A DNA stretch of 64,000 bases from Opisthorchis felineus. Its lineage: Eukaryota; Platyhelminthes; Trematoda; Opisthorchiida; Opisthorchiidae. The translations under genes were made by a program, and so were the position numbers. Positions 13,500 to 26,318 of the stretch are shown piece after piece. The DNA is taken from contig SJOL01000719.1 in the NCBI GenBank assembly GCA_004794785.1, forward strand, positions 821,427 to 885,426, in the 5' to 3' direction. The notes under the pieces are model-generated. The model worked only from the letters and a program-made list of their open reading frames with translations. It was not told the DNA's origin and did no database searches. Within the stretch, counting starts at the first letter, position 1; each line of letters opens with the position of its first letter.

Positions 13500-15315
13500 G
13501 TGTGGACCCATCAGAATGACTGTTCCAGGACAGGAGGACGATAGTTCATACGAGAGTCATACAGGTGTGGATTCTACAAAATCCTGCAACCACCAACACG
13601 TGAAATAAAAATGTCCCTTTCGCATATCAACAAACACTGTGGATGCGCTTTTTGAAGTATCCATGTTCTGGCTGAAAATCACAGAATAAGTTCAATCCAG
13701 AAAACTAATCTCAGTATAATTGTTTTAATGCGGGTACTTTCAAAGATGAAGCCAGATAAAAACGGTCAACCGGATAGTGGACGTTCATTATTAGTTCAGA
13801 TCATCCATTGAACTACTGAGGTCTGACAGAATCTTCAACCAGCTTGCCCGAAAACTCTCCTTGGGCTTGAAGATTAGAATGCAGGACGTTAAACACAGTG
13901 ACTTGAAATAAAGCGCCATAATGTCCTGTCGACAACTATCATCATTCAACATTTCTGCGTAACATTTGGGGTTTTTACGTCCTTCGTATCTATGAATCTA
14001 TGAACTCAATTGCACGCTTCGCATTTGAGAATAGTTTGCTTCGAGAACTAAGAACGTCAATATGTACTATAAAGGATATTCAACCTATGACTCAGAATCA
14101 TCGGAAATTTGGCCCCAAAATATCAATACTCGTGGTTAACTTTGATAGAATTAGTCAATATAGTAAAATTTTCTAATTTGGTACAAAGATTTACTCTGAA
14201 AATGGAAAATAAACACAACACTGTTATCCAGGCCGTCTAGTTGAATATTTTCACGTCCTTACCGGCTGACCTGTCACTCCGGTTTGGCAGCTTAGCGGAA
14301 GTACATTAATTGTCGGAATAGGGCAGGAGGCATGAAGGTCGCGTGTCACAGAAACAAATTGGACTGGACTGAAAAAATAGCTTTGGAGTGTGAGTATCAA
14401 GATATGATGAAGACTTGAGATTATTCCTCTTAGTAAAGGATCACCGTGTACCAGCGAACTTCGAATGCGTGAAATTCGGAAGTGGTGACCGATGCTTTAG
14501 GCAGCGAATGTGTTTCATCGGCCGGCAAACTGTGATTCTAACAATGTAATGGGGCTACCAATAGTCTTCCGTGTAATTTGGAGCTAAAACGCTGGTCCAA
14601 GATCTCTTAGGCTTATGATGTTTATTTTGGATCCCATAGAAACTCGTCCCTCAACTGTGATTGAACCGCTGCGCTTGCTCATGCTAAAACAGATGGCTTG
14701 CGCGGCAGACAATGCGCGAATGCGGGGGAGCCTGTGTTTCTGAAAGAAGGAACCCGGAGGAATAAGGTCGACGGACAGACGCAATGAAGCGTGCTGGTAG
14801 GCTTCCGTTGGCAGACACCCAATGGCTCTACAATAAACAATGGCTCAGCATTAAACACTGAGATGCCGGTGTTATCTATCCGTCGTTTTAATTTTTACAG
14901 TAATACCGCAATTCCTCTGCACATTACCAGTCACATCGGCCCGGATCTATCCAGGTGAATCATTTCGTTTGTCGTGACCAGACAAACGGTGCAAGCACAC
15001 TAGTGGCATAGTTTCATCTTTTAGTAACTGTGACGAACCTTACTCAACGTGACCGTTGAGGCCTCGATGACAAATCATGAAGGCGCTGGAGCCCCAAAAG
15101 ACAGATTCTACTCTTGCGGATGTGTCCACAGTTTGGTGCTGATAGGTTCGATAGGAGTTGCTCGCAGAAGGATTGCCTATGTTTGTGTACCGGGACATAC
15201 AGAGCATTAAAATGCGCCGCGCCATGCCCGCATGTATGGTCCTTTGTCACGTGTCTCTAACCAAAACTCGATTCTCTCATAACTTAAAAATAAGTATAGC
15301 CCCTGCATACACATA
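13500..15315. other. No supportable feature
   Basis: AT-rich non-coding sequence with no recognised element. Confidence 0.45.
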
Positions 15316-15319
15316 CTAC

Positions 15320-15725
15320 ACTACTCATAAGGTTGCTGAACACTCTTTGACAGCCCACGATTAAGTTCGTCCTTCCTGTGGCTCAGCAGGTAGGCGCGAT
15401 CCCCGAGTTTCCCTCAAACTTATGTTTTACTTGAACCCAAATTGTACAGATTTCGACAAATAAACTCATTTTTCATATAAATTTGTTTTCGACGGGAGAC
15501 TCTAGAACCCAGCTGAATCTCTCGTTTATGATGTTGCTCAGCACCCTTTTGAGTCTACACAGTGTATCACGATATCTCGAATATGGTACCAAGTGAAAAA
15601 TGAGGCGGCCTGGTGCAGCATATTCAATTACTTGAAACCATCATAAACGAGAGATTCAGCTGGGTTCCACGTGAATCTCCCGTCAAAACCAAACTGATGT
15701 GCAAATGAGTGTGTTTGTCGAAAGA
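15320..15725. repeat. Inverted pair of hammerhead repeat units
   Basis: A minus-strand unit (about 15320-15535, with degenerate ribozyme) is followed by a plus-strand body (about 15562-15725). The GAGATTCAGCTGGGTTC block appears in both orientations, near 15508 and 15650. Confidence 0.65.
15353..15395 (-). ncRNA. Hammerhead ribozyme, degenerate
   Basis: Stem I (GCCTAC with GTGGGC) is perfect, but the core reads CTGCTGA and GAAC, so essential bases are lost. Predicted inactive relic. Confidence 0.55.
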
Positions 15726-16182
15726 CTAACCCTTCATAAACTCACAAGATTACCTCTGTATCGTAGTTTCGGGCTTCCTTGGCCTTGCAGACCATTCTCC
15801 AATCACACACATAGTAGCTGTTGTGGTCTTCAATCTGGTTTCATGCGTTTCAAATGCCCTAACCAGATTATCCGGTTTCGAATACAGATACTTTCGACCT
15901 AACCTACTTTTCTCCCGTGAGGAATCTGATGGTTTGAAACTCAGTTTGATCGATGTATGCACATAATGTCTCACTGACAGTGCAAATGGAAAATCCGCTG
16001 AGGATTGTGATATGACGTAGCTAAGCGGTCTTTGCCTCGACGTCGTAGATGGTGTTGACCACATGATTGCACGATGCACTGCTGATATTTTTGTTGTACA
16101 TACAAATGCATATTTTAACTCTCCGTGGATACCCGTTTTGGGAACATTGCACGGTCTGCAAAGAACAATCATCACTCTTTCA

Positions 16183-16203
16183 ACCCCCCCCCCTCCCCCC
16201 CCG
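16183..16203 (+). repeat. Poly-C tract
   Basis: A run of about 20 bp of C broken by one T. It creates an apparent poly-Gly run in the long minus-strand open frame across it. Confidence 0.85.
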
Positions 16204-16589
16204 AAGTATTCAATTTTCAAATGTAAGGCGCCTTCGGTTGGGTTATTAATTACCACTTGAAAACTCCCAAAAAGACTGCTCCAAGGGAACACGGACTTTC
16301 TTTCCAAAAATCGACCCACCGGACTTACTTTTTGGAAACGTCCTCTTATCTGGAAATAAAATTTTCGCTTCGCCCAGTGACGCTATCCTATCATTTGGGT
16401 ACTTTGTTCCCTCAGTTATTTTTCCTTGTTTCTTTTCCGTTTTTTGGGCTTCTGAGCTCAAAGTTTTGGTTATCTTTCGCCTAAAGTCATTCCTAGTGTT
16501 GTTGGTGACGACGCTTGTGGTTGATTGTTACTCCTTGTAGCTTCTTGTCCTTGACGTCTAAGTAGGAGTTCATCACACTGCTGCTCAGC

Positions 16590-16740
16590 CAAGCGTTCTT
16601 GGCCGAACGGTTTTGTGTTCACACTACTAGTCGGGAGGTTGCAGATTCGTGGGATGCGCACTTCCGCCGAGTCCCAATAAGGATAAAGCAGTTGTAAAGT
16701 GTTTCTTGGCCTTTTAGCTTGGCTTTTCTTACAGGATGAA
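16590..16740 (+). repeat. SINE-like repeat, family B
   Basis: Plus-strand copy: CTTGGCCGAACGGTTTTGTG, GGTTGCAGATTCG, GATGCGCACTTCCG, CCCAATAAGGATAAAGC and AGTGTTTCTTGGCCTTTTAG. Confidence 0.55.
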
Positions 16741-17090
16741 ACCATTACGAAAAACTCGCCTCTTGTTTCTTCGTTCAAATGACTGATCTTTAGCAAATGA
16801 TTACTTTCATCCCTTTTTATGAAAATACAGGCAATTTCCCGTTCAGCATGCAGTAGGAAACCATTTTACCCAAACCTTTCTTGCTTTACCATGAGGGAAA
16901 TTTTGATTAAAATGGCTTTATACTGCAGACGGCGCAGAAAGTTACCAATCTTTCCATAAAATGGGATAAAAGTATCGCCAGATGTAAATCAGCCGTGTAT
17001 GTGAAGAAAAATTGATGAATTTTCTTTGTTTCTCTGGTTTACTTTCTTGCTTTACCATGAGAAGCAAAAAACACCTCAAAAAGTTAAGGA

Positions 17091-17245
17091 ACGAACCTAA
17101 TGACCTAAAGGCCCCTGGTTCGAACCCAACCTCTACATCTCGACTGCTTTTCTCTAGGCTTGGGGAGTCCGGCAGTATCTCAGCCTTCGTGCCTCCTTCG
17201 GGTGGCATGGCAGCTAGGCACCAGAAGGGTGTCACAGCTGGACGA
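17091..17245 (+). repeat. tRNA-derived SINE, family A
   Basis: A Pol III box B (GGTTCGAACCC) is followed by the family body: CTAGGCTTGGG, GGCAGTATCTCAGCC, GTGCCTCCTTCGGGTGGCAT and CAGAAGGGTGT. The box A side is degraded. Confidence 0.65.
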
Positions 17246-17282
17246 TTTTTCTGTTCATTTTACCGTAAGAAGATAGAGATCG

Positions 17283-17460
17283 CTGAACTGCTCGCGCTTC
17301 CCGCAAACTGTCCCAAAGGATTGTAAGATTTGGACGAGTGGCTTCCGTTCTCGGAGCACCCATCGATTTGTGAATGAAGTTGGTCAACTTCCTGCTGAAG
17401 TTTGTCTTCAATTTCTAGACTATTCCCACATCTAGCGGCTGCAAATCCGGCATCACAGTT
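17283..17460 (-). CDS. Candidate internal exon with coiled-coil character
   Basis: An AG acceptor (GGATTTGCAG) precedes an open stretch encoding NSLEIEDKLQQEVDQLHSQ, a likely short coiled coil, then a Ser/Gly-rich tail ending at a weak GTAAAA donor. It is adjacent to the SINE copy at 17091-17245. The family is not recognised and the call rests on composition only. Confidence 0.22.
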
Positions 17461-17699
17461 GGAGAAGAAAATGGCAAGTGTTATGTCGGTGAGGTTAACC
17501 TCACAGTATGTGCAGTATGGGCGCAGTATGTGCGCCGCAGCAGTTGAACAATGTCGACCAGTTTTTTGCCTCCACTCATTCAAAAAACCCTCAAAATTCT
17601 CCCGCAGTCGTTCTCAGTTTGGGGCTTTTTGCACAGTATACATGCTTCCAAGCGTGAATCCAAAAGCCTTCCCCTGGAAGCACTCGCTTTTTTCCAAAT

Positions 17700-19735
17700 A
17701 ACACATGAGAATGAGAGCGATGTTTACTTCCTCACTAAGCTTTGTCTCCCTGAATTGCCAGACTAACAGCTGTCACGCAGTTGCGGGAATTTAACCCCGG
17801 GATCAGCCGCCTCTCAATGGGTTCAGCCACCCAGAAATCTCATCTTAGGCCTCAGAGAAGGTGTGACCAGCCAAGCAATCGACTGTTTGTTCAGGCTTAA
17901 GAAATCAAAGAGACAAGACAATTCGCTTAAAAGGCAACTTATGGGTTAATATATTATAGCCTGTAAAAATGCAGTGATCTGTCAGACTACGGAAAATTAG
18001 GCGCGTCAAAAAAAACATCCATCACAACCAAGAGACCGGTCAGCATAATGTTGTAGCGAAAACAGAAACCCTAGATTTTGCTTTGGCAACCTCATTAATA
18101 AAACCACTTAGTGGTATCCGGAAAGGGTTATGGAGAATACCGATCAGACTTCAGAAGTACGACCGTTAGTTATCCATCAAACACGGGCAATTTATTCAGA
18201 CTTCGCAGGTGGGATTCTGGTGGACCACAATTTCAAGTTCTTTCCTGGGATTGATTCCAGCTCTTTACCCAAAGACTAACTCACTAAAATTCTAGAGGTA
18301 ACCAAACGAAATGCTCCCGGAAAGAAACGATTACAACTTCTTGCGCATGGCTGGCCCTGAGAATTTTACTTGAAGGTTGACGACCAACTCGCAATCGAAA
18401 ACCATGTGCTAAGAATGAATTAGGATAGGCACTACTGAAGGGACCGCATATCAACTTTGGTATCAAAGCGGGATTTAACGGGCAAGGGAGTCGATTTACT
18501 GGTCGAAAATAGCAGGCGAAATTAAAGAATATATAGTGAAGTATAGCCTGTGCGGAATACATGATCGAGAACAAACCGCTATTACTTTGAGTACTACCAA
18601 CTGCACACATTATACGACATAGTGCATTCAGTAAGAAACCCTATCAGTCACACTTAGGGTACAGGTCTCGTCAGCTGTCACAGTTGTGGTGTACGAAAAG
18701 GCGGTTAAATAAGCAGCGTTGCAGATATTGCAGCATCATGGAAAATAGTCCGATTCAGTGACTCTTTACAGAGGATCACAGGTTTACCAACTTCCCATAG
18801 TCACGTCTGTTGGACGCAGTAGTTCGGTGTGCCTGTCAGCTCACCTTCTAGAACTGTTAGAAGACACATACTATGAAATGTTGACACTACTCTCTTCAGT
18901 TGCGGATGTGAACCACATAGATTAAAGAGTAGAAGCATTATTGAACGGTCATTGACTGGCTGGCTGCTTACTACCATGTTCGAAATTCTGCATTACTACC
19001 GGGTTGCTCCGGTAAAGCAACAAGGTTGTTTAAAAGCTGAGCACTAAGAGGTGACGGAAGAACTGAGGGAAATAAAACGCAGAATATCGTTCCAACCTGA
19101 CAAAGGGTCATTATGAGTGCATTTTATCCCGCCAGATGGTTGGAATTTCAAAAGGAAACTAACAAACTGGTAGAGGAACAAATTGCCAGACAAATACAAA
19201 TCCCGGATGTTCATGGCTACACTGCATCGCTAGTTGAAATCTGTGGGAATTCTAACTCCAAAAGTGCGCGATGCCACCAAAATACACAAATACGGTATCC
19301 CCCCCCCAAGTCCAATCACGTTCACGAACGATCAAGGTTATCACAAAGTTGGTTGAGACTACTTGGCTCGGTAAGCAAATTTTGTCTTCTCTTTATTGAA
19401 CGGGTTCTTTTTAAATGGCAGATGGTAACGTCTTGGTGAGCTCCCGGAAGTTATTTTCCACTGATATCTGTTTTGTTATTTACTGGCCGATTCACCCACG
19501 AGACAGTTGTTGTTTTTTCCTATCCAAAATATGAACCTGTAACTCTTTACTGACTACAGTAAAGACGCGGCTTTACTCTGTCATATTTGAATTTCATGGA
19601 ATGGCGTACCAACCATTCGGAGCTGTCGCAGTGGCAAAACTCTGAACCCAACGTATACCGAGAAGGTTTTGAAATATTTGCTCTACAACTATTTACTAAC
19701 CACGTTTTTGTTACTTCCTTTTTGGTCACTGTTGG
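17700..19735. other. No confident feature
   Basis: Open frames at 18284-18610 (minus) and 19113-19439 (plus), each 108 codons, show no family I recognise and no clear splice pair. Confidence 0.4.
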
Positions 19736-19739
19736 ACAA

Positions 19740-20100
19740 CCTGAGTTCCATGCAACCTGAGCTTTTCGTTACAATTCAATGTGAGCCAAATCGTAGCCTA
19801 CCTCTCCTGGAAGTACTTCTTCGTAAACTGACCCACGAGTCTCTGCGACTTTCTGTTTATGTTGAGTGGTTAGTATTTATGGGTGTCTGGTTACATCTTC
19901 AAGGCCCACAGGCGCGGGATGATAAAGACTTTGTTCTGCAGGGCGAGGACCCGGACCAACTGCAGCAAAAAGACGACGTTTTGAAGAAAATCTGGCCATT
20001 CAAAACCCTTTGCTCAGCTTCACAGTAGAGTTTGGACACAACAACCCTTGTTCATTCAGCTGACAAGAAAGGCGCACAGTTTTTACTTCATTTCAACCTA
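19740..20100 (+). pseudogene. Penelope-like element reverse transcriptase remnant
   Basis: The frame encodes FVTIQCEPNRSLPLLEVL and then LRLSVY, matching the conserved LPFLDVL...SVYRKPT strand after the reverse transcriptase core of Penelope-like retroelements. GVWLHLQ and, after a stop, TLVHSADK follow where TG-(V/L)-Y-x-x-F and TLVHRA occur in the family. Frameshifts and stops show it is dead. It matters here because Penelope-like elements are a known carrier of hammerhead ribozymes. Confidence 0.45.
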
Positions 20101-20559
20101 ATAGAACGCCGACATACGAGGCGGGCTCTTTTCTCAAAGAATGTTTATACTGCAGCTCAACAATTACCGCCGTACGATTCTCTCCGTATAAATGTGAACT
20201 TAGCCGATCTAAGCTATCTGGCTCTCATGTAGTCCAAGAATTTTTCTACAGCCTCAGGGATCCAGCGAAATGCCTGATTTTTTCACAACTGACGTTAGAT
20301 ACTACGAATCATCGGGCTGACCCTGGCTCCTCATTCCCATTCTTGTTACGCAACACAAACCCATGGCTTTAGCCCCGGACAGTCAAATCAAAACAGTCTA
20401 CAAATTATTGAAGCAAACGACTTAGTCACCCTGGCACTGATAGGGAGACTTGCAGAAATCAACCAACTAGTGTCTGCTCGTTTCGGCTCATTTTAATTTT
20501 ACATAAACTGCATGTTTTACATACGCGACCGAAGTAAGATGACAAAAATGCTCGTTCAA

Positions 20560-20695
20560 CTGTAGCACCCTTTTGGTGCTTAGCTTCCAGATTGCCCAAG
20601 CCTAGACACGAGCAATAGAGATGCTGGGGTTCGAACCACGGGCTTTCTGGTCAGTGAGTTTGCGTCTTAACCAGTGAGCAAATTAGCGAGTGGAG
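20560..20695 (-). repeat. tRNA-derived SINE, family A
   Basis: The minus strand shows a box-A-like TTTGCTCACTGGTTAAGACG, box B GGTTCGAACCC, CTAGGCTTGGGCAA and the end CACCAAAAGGGTG. The central body is shortened. Confidence 0.65.
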
Positions 20696-20888
20696 AAAGT
20701 AAAAAAACGCCAATACGTTGTAGGCTATCTCCTGTCATTTCTAACGGGAATAGTATAGAAAGCAGACTGTTTAGAATTATCTTGTCACTGACGTGGTGTA
20801 TAAGGGTTATTTTGTGACCAATATGACAAAAATAGGCTGCATATACATTCTTTAAGTGTACATGCTGATGGTTTGAGTATAGGTCTAA

Positions 20889-21200
20889 TTATGACCTCAG
20901 CTGTCGGTAGAAGCCTTCGTCTGTATCCTCTGGATTGGAATGGCAGTACTTGGATATGTAAGTCCTCTTGGGGTCAACTTGATTACTAATGTTCACAAAT
21001 CGGGTTAGTATGGAGTGAGTTTGTATGTAGGACTTTCTCCGGATATTATTCTCGGATCCGTTTCGAGAACTTCCATTGGGTTCGCTGCAAATAAACCAGT
21101 CTACCCGTTCCATACTTCCCAGTTGCCGAAGCTGGCTGATGAGCTCGTCAAAAACGTCGGGCTTGTTCACAATAATTGCGAGTGGTACGTTGTTAGGTGA
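20889..21200 (-). CDS. Candidate coding segment, unrecognised
   Basis: A minus-strand open frame of about 100 codons begins after an in-frame TAA and contains NVPLAIIVNKPDVFDEL, QLRQLGSMERVDWFICS and SNPEDTDEGFYRQLRS before TAA at 20889. The composition is balanced and non-repetitive. The first part loosely recalls the NKxD strand of small GTPases, and the last part loosely recalls LINE endonuclease linkers; neither is convincing. No clear acceptor was found. Confidence 0.3.
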   Translation of the reverse strand, partial: SPNNVPLAIIVNKPDVFDELISQLRQLGSMERVDWFICSEPNGSSRNGSENNIRRKSYIQTHSILTRFVNISNQVDPKRTYISKYCHSNPEDTDEGFYRQLRS

Positions 21201-21209
21201 TTATGTAAC

Positions 21210-23275
21210 TGTGTTTTTCCTGCGTTTAATATACACTAATCGACAACTACCGATACGGATCATCGATCGGGTCAACTGGGCCGCTTATACGGAAGCTTTT
21301 GTTTGAGGAATTTGGTATATACGCTGAACAATTGTGCCTTCCAGACAGGACTACCCTTGGTTACTCGGAAACCTCAGATGAGACCGAATCGCGTAAAACA
21401 CTATTGTCCTGTTTCTTGAAGTATCCGCTAACAATAGGAACGATAGGATAACCAACTTTTAGCTCAGAGTACATTCAAACGCCTCTACAAGAAGATGAGC
21501 TCACAGCCAAGCAACCCTTTTCCTAATAAGGCAAGCCCAATGACCACTCATTTGAGATACCCCAAAAAGTGAATACAACCCTATTTCGTCTGTTTGGTTT
21601 ACTTCTGATTCAAACAAAACTTCCGTTGTTTTAATGGCCTCATTTTACTTGAGGAAATGCAAGTTTGCCAATACATGTTGTCAGTAAATCTCACCAAAAA
21701 AATGCGGCTATAAATTGAACCTACAGATTGCATGATACACTTCAGTTGATTTAGTAATGGAGTGAGAAATTTATGACTGGTCGGAACAAGACCGAAGACT
21801 TTGCGTATCATTTTGTGTTTTCCCTTAAAAGGTTTTTCTTGTTGACTGGACTGAAACGTTTACACTTACCATTTAGTTCTAATATGCTAGCCTTTACGTC
21901 CTGCAACCCCCTACAGCCGACAGCAGGTATCACTGTCATTCATTGCGAATTCCGCTAGTGGTTTTAAAAAGTGAACAGTTTGCAACCGTTTCCTGTCAAA
22001 TAATATTTGACCAGGTTGTTGTAACAGTGCGGAATATTGGAGACCTATCATCTGAAATTCGTAAATCATGCAAATATATTTTTCATATTTGAACGCCCAC
22101 ATCTCGTGTTCTGGTGCATTCTATCGAACAGTGGAAGAATTAGGCTAGAGACGGAGCAGCGCTAACACGCTCACATCAAATCCCGGCACGGAGAAAGACA
22201 TAGACTTTTGAGCATGCCTAACAAGGGCGGATGTCTAGTTTACTGCCGTCCGTCTTTGACACAGATTCACCAGCCATTGCACCAGGATAGCAGGAATACT
22301 CATTGACCAAGAGCGGTGCAAATGCAAATTCTGGCTGACGTTACAACTGTAAGCAGAATGAAGCAATGTTACACTTTAATGAAATTAGGCCCTACTTGGT
22401 ATCGATCAGAGATTCGAATCTTCCTCGGACGAGCAGCGGAAAATAATCAGTCAAAACGAAATTTCATTGAAACAATACGTGTCAAAACCTCGGAAAATCA
22501 TTTTAAAAGCTGAGTGCATACTGCCGAGTTAGTTTGCTGCCCAGTTTCGTGCTTGTCTTGATCCCTTGCTTTAGCCACCGCGATCCCCCCATATTAGGCA
22601 AACAAATAGAGATTTTGCGTTTTCCTCCTGGGTATTAATTGTATTAGATCCTCAATCCATCAGCCATCATTAACGTGTTCAATTAACGTCAGTCGGGTTT
22701 GCGTAGGATCTAATTTTCGCTTTTCCTTAGAAATAATTTTAGAAAATCGCGGGACTCCTCACAGCTTATAATGAGGTTATTTTCAATGCTGATCTGTGAT
22801 CAAAATTCAAAATCTGCATTTTGTTTGTGAATTCGCAAAAGCGTAAAAGCTTGTCCTTTATCATAGCTTGGCCGAGAATCTTCTCTCATTTTCATGCCAA
22901 GCTTGACCCACGCTGGTACATAGGAAGCATCAGCTGTAAAAATGTTTTTTGGTCCTCAGGATGTCCTCAGGACGACAATGTGGATTGCAATTCACGGGGA
23001 ATGCAACTGTGGGTTCTCCATAGAATACCCTCTTCTCAGGGCCATGCCTATGAAAGCCTTTTTAGCTGAATTAGATGAATTGAATGTTCGAACCAAAGCA
23101 AGGAGTAGCCTGAATAGAAGGTCACGTGGGTTTTTGCCAATGGATGTCGTCCCTTTTGGAGGCATTAGGCAGTAGATCGTCTAACATCAAGTGGTACAAC
23201 ACATTGTCTGAGTATCATTCACCCTCACTTCTGATCGGCCATTTGTGACCAAAGCTAAAGTACCTATCTACTGAA
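21210..23275. other. No supportable feature
   Basis: Short frames only. The plus-strand frame at 22942-23175 has plausible composition but no supporting signal. Confidence 0.4.
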
Positions 23276-23279
23276 TGGC

Positions 23280-23400
23280 AGCTCCAGAGTTCTCCTCCCT
23301 ATACAGGTTGGTGGGATTCCCATTGGAAGAAGAATAGGCGTACGGTGCTTCTAGGCTTTTTTCAGGATAGAAAATGACCACCCCCAACAGATGTCATGTC
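23280..23400 (+). repeat. SINE-like repeat, family B, partial
   Basis: Only the 3' part is clear: GATTCCCATTGGAAGAAGAA, CGGTGCTTCTAGGCTTTTTT and ATAGAAAATGACCACCCCC. It lies 200 bp upstream of another copy in the same direction. Confidence 0.45.
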
Positions 23401-23559
23401 AAACTTAGATATCTTGGTCTCCGAATCAATGCCGCAGTCATCTGCGTAGTGCGTATGGTGCTGCGGTGGCCAACACGCGTCGCTCCTTGCTAAAATTTTA
23501 CCAGTTCTAGATTCAAAAGCATGATAATTCTGATTAAGCATCTGGAAGTCTTCACGATG

Positions 23560-23715
23560 CTCCTTTGATCAATTCACATTCAATTACTGGTCGGAATGCC
23601 GTGGGCTCAAAACTCTCTGAGTTTTATGAGATGCGCACTGCTGATGATTCCAAATAAAGATGAAACATCTGTGCAGTGCTTTTCGGCTTTTCAGTATAGA
23701 TTGACTTCACCAACA
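23560..23715 (+). repeat. SINE-like repeat, family B
   Basis: Plus-strand copy: TTACTGGTCGGAATG, CTCAAAACTCTCTGAG, GATGCGCACTGCTGATGATT, AATAAAGATGAAACATCTG, CAGTGCTTTTCGGCTTTTCA and ATAGATTGACTTCACC. Confidence 0.6.
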
Positions 23716-23719
23716 AGAA

Positions 23720-25470
23720 GAAATCTCTACCGAATTCACAATTGAACTTGTATGAGAATTTAAGTATTGCCCTGTGCTACACTTTTCAACCGGTTGTGTT
23801 TCCCTCTTGCCATACAAACTGGACAAGACTGTCAGTCGAACAACACGTTGCAATTGACTTCTCTCAGAATCCAGTCTGCGTGAAAGCTGTATTAGTATAA
23901 TACTTTTCGATGAAACCCAGTAGTCTGTCAAAGAAGCTCCCATGGAGCTTCAGCGTACAGGAGCATCGCAGTAGCAATAACCTACCTCTCTACCGTTTAG
24001 TTCTACTGAGACGAAGATGCACCGGTTTAGTAAACCTAAGGCGCATTTTTTGACTACTATCCGGAGCTGAATTGGACTGCTCAGTTTGTTGGCCAAGCAA
24101 ACATTAAAATGTACGCATCGGTCGGTTTCTTATAAATATTTTAGTGAAACAGGAGAACGAAATGACCCGTATTATTATTATTATCGGTTCCGTTCGCTCG
24201 TAAGTTGTCAGTTGTTCTAAGTCGGAGATTTTGTGCACCGTACCATAAGCCTCAAAACGGATGACCTAGATCGGTAGACAAACAAAGTATTCCTTCGTTT
24301 TCATCTAGCTACCCGATATCAAACACATCCGATCAATACAGAACGATGAAAGACCCTGTCAACGCTCAAGCAACCGTATCCAGAGGAGACATGAACATCC
24401 AAAAATCAGCTACCTAGTTGCCTTGAGTTGTGTTAGAACACGGGATGTGTGAAGAAACTGCTACCGAATTTATGGTAGTTTTGGAATAGTCGTCTCTAAC
24501 TAACACTTGAACCATGAAGGAACAGATACCTAGGACAGCCTGTTTCTCTGTGGCTACCCAGGTTGATTGTCGCGGACAGTGAGCAGTGTGCATTGGCTTT
24601 TGACTCAAGCAGTAGTGAGTGTGTTTTTCCATTAGAATCTCCTTTATGTATACATTATTTGCAAATGATAATTTAAAATGGTACCGTAGCAACGAAATTT
24701 GCAGTGCTCACAAAGTGGGAAAAATTGCCAGGAGTGCGATTCCTTTTCACTGACACCACGTGCACCGAATCATGTAAAATTTAGGTATAGAAATTTCGGC
24801 CTTCGGCGCCGTTCTTTCCACAAAGATAGAAAGGTACAATGTGGTGGGCACCAAAATCTAGGGCCTTCGGGATGCGACGCAACATTTGTGAAATGTTTCT
24901 ACTCGTGAGTAGTTTGTTAAACAAAAAAAATTCGAATAGGGTCCATGGGTCAGAGAGCCGCAATTCTAATTTCGTTTCACTGGAAAAAAATTATGAAAAA
25001 TTCCACTGGGGACATTTTTCCTACATTGTTTTACGTGAAGACAAGAGTTCGAGCTCCAGAGAGAATAATTTCCAGAAATTTTGGCTGGATATACTGGGCA
25101 CTGTCGGATATAGCTAGATAGCAGGAACCTTATTCACAATACTGCCAATGTATCGAACTATTGGTAGTTCGGGTGCCTGAATAGATCGGCAACCACGTGC
25201 TCCACAACCAGCCACGATGCCTTGTTTGGAATCTCATTAGTGAGCGTCACATAGTGAATTTGAGTGCCCTGCTGATTGTCTGATTTTAGTTCACTAAATT
25301 CTCGTTCACTCAGCTTTTTCAAGAACCTGTTGTCATATGCTTGCTATTGAAATAACTAAGCTATGGTTGCAATATGCGCTGAATTCCAAGTCCCCCCTAG
25401 GATAATGAATTTCTACTCACTCTGGAACTGTGCTACTGCTGAGAAAACTTTATCTCCCATGAAATGAGGG
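23720..25470. other. No supportable feature
   Basis: Overlapping short frames (24414-25117) without recognised motifs, and a short ATT run near 24170. Confidence 0.4.
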
Positions 25471-25472
25471 CT

Positions 25473-25660
25473 CCGGGCGAGACGGCTCAGTAATTAGAGC
25501 TCGAATTTACTGACCGGAAGGTCAGTGGTTCGAACCCATCCAATGCTTCCCGACTTCTCCTGTCTAGCCTTGGGCAACTTGGCAGTACCCCAGCCCTCGT
25601 GCTTCCTTCTGGTGGCATGGCGGCTGTAACACCGAAAGGGTGTTAATGGCCACAAGATAA
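25473..25660 (+). repeat. tRNA-derived SINE, family A, near full length
   Basis: Best copy on the plus strand: GAGACGGCTCAGTAATTAGAG (box A region), TTTACTGACCGGAAGG, box B GGTTCGAACCC, then CTAGCCTTGGGCAACTTGGC, CTTCCTTCTGGTGGCATGG and CGAAAGGGTGTTA. The head folds in tRNA order, which marks the source as a tRNA gene. Confidence 0.75.
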
Positions 25661-26318
25661 GTCGGCTTTTGACCCTGTATTGGTAGGCACATGCATTCGT
25701 TTTCTTAAGAAATTCCCCAGATTTGTTGTCTAGTAGGTTTGGACTAACAAATCCCGGAAAATGACATCTATTTCTATTCAAAAAGATGTGGTTAGTGGCA
25801 AATGAAGGGACATTCGATCTATTCTGTTACATCCACCTGGTGCGTACTAACCTAGTGAGCTGCTTTATCATGACTGGCCATATATTGTCCCGATAAGTTA
25901 GAGTTTTTCCAAGCGGCTCACTGGAGAAATCGACCTGGTAAGTCAAACCGGCCAAACACTCTTGTAATTTAATCCAATTAAGAAAACCAAACGAAATGGT
26001 TCTTCGTTACCATGGTGTTTATGTTCCACTAAGCAAAAAGATAAATTGTGCCAGAATTCGACACTCCTATTAGCCGAGTCCGGATCATTTATTTATGCAG
26101 ATAAGGTGGCTGTCCGAAATGTCACCTGTTATCTATGATAATGGCCCTTGCAAGGCGAAGTGACAACTTGTGATATTGGTATAGATAACTGGGAGGACAG
26201 ATAGGGGTGGGGGATCAGAGGCGCCAGTATGGGATATTTCCCAGCATCGAGTCTGGAAAAACGTCAATCCTGAGATCTTATTTGTCGTTAAATTGAACAC
26301 ATAAGTCCACTACTCATA

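Noticed and set aside
15750..16319. 189-codon minus-strand open frame
   Set aside because: It crosses a poly-C tract giving a poly-Gly run, and part overlaps simple or repeat-like sequence. No motif or splice signal supports it.
16470..16796. 108-codon minus-strand frame
   Set aside because: It is antisense to a family B SINE copy.
17012..17326. 104-codon plus-strand frame
   Set aside because: Most of it is the translated family A SINE.
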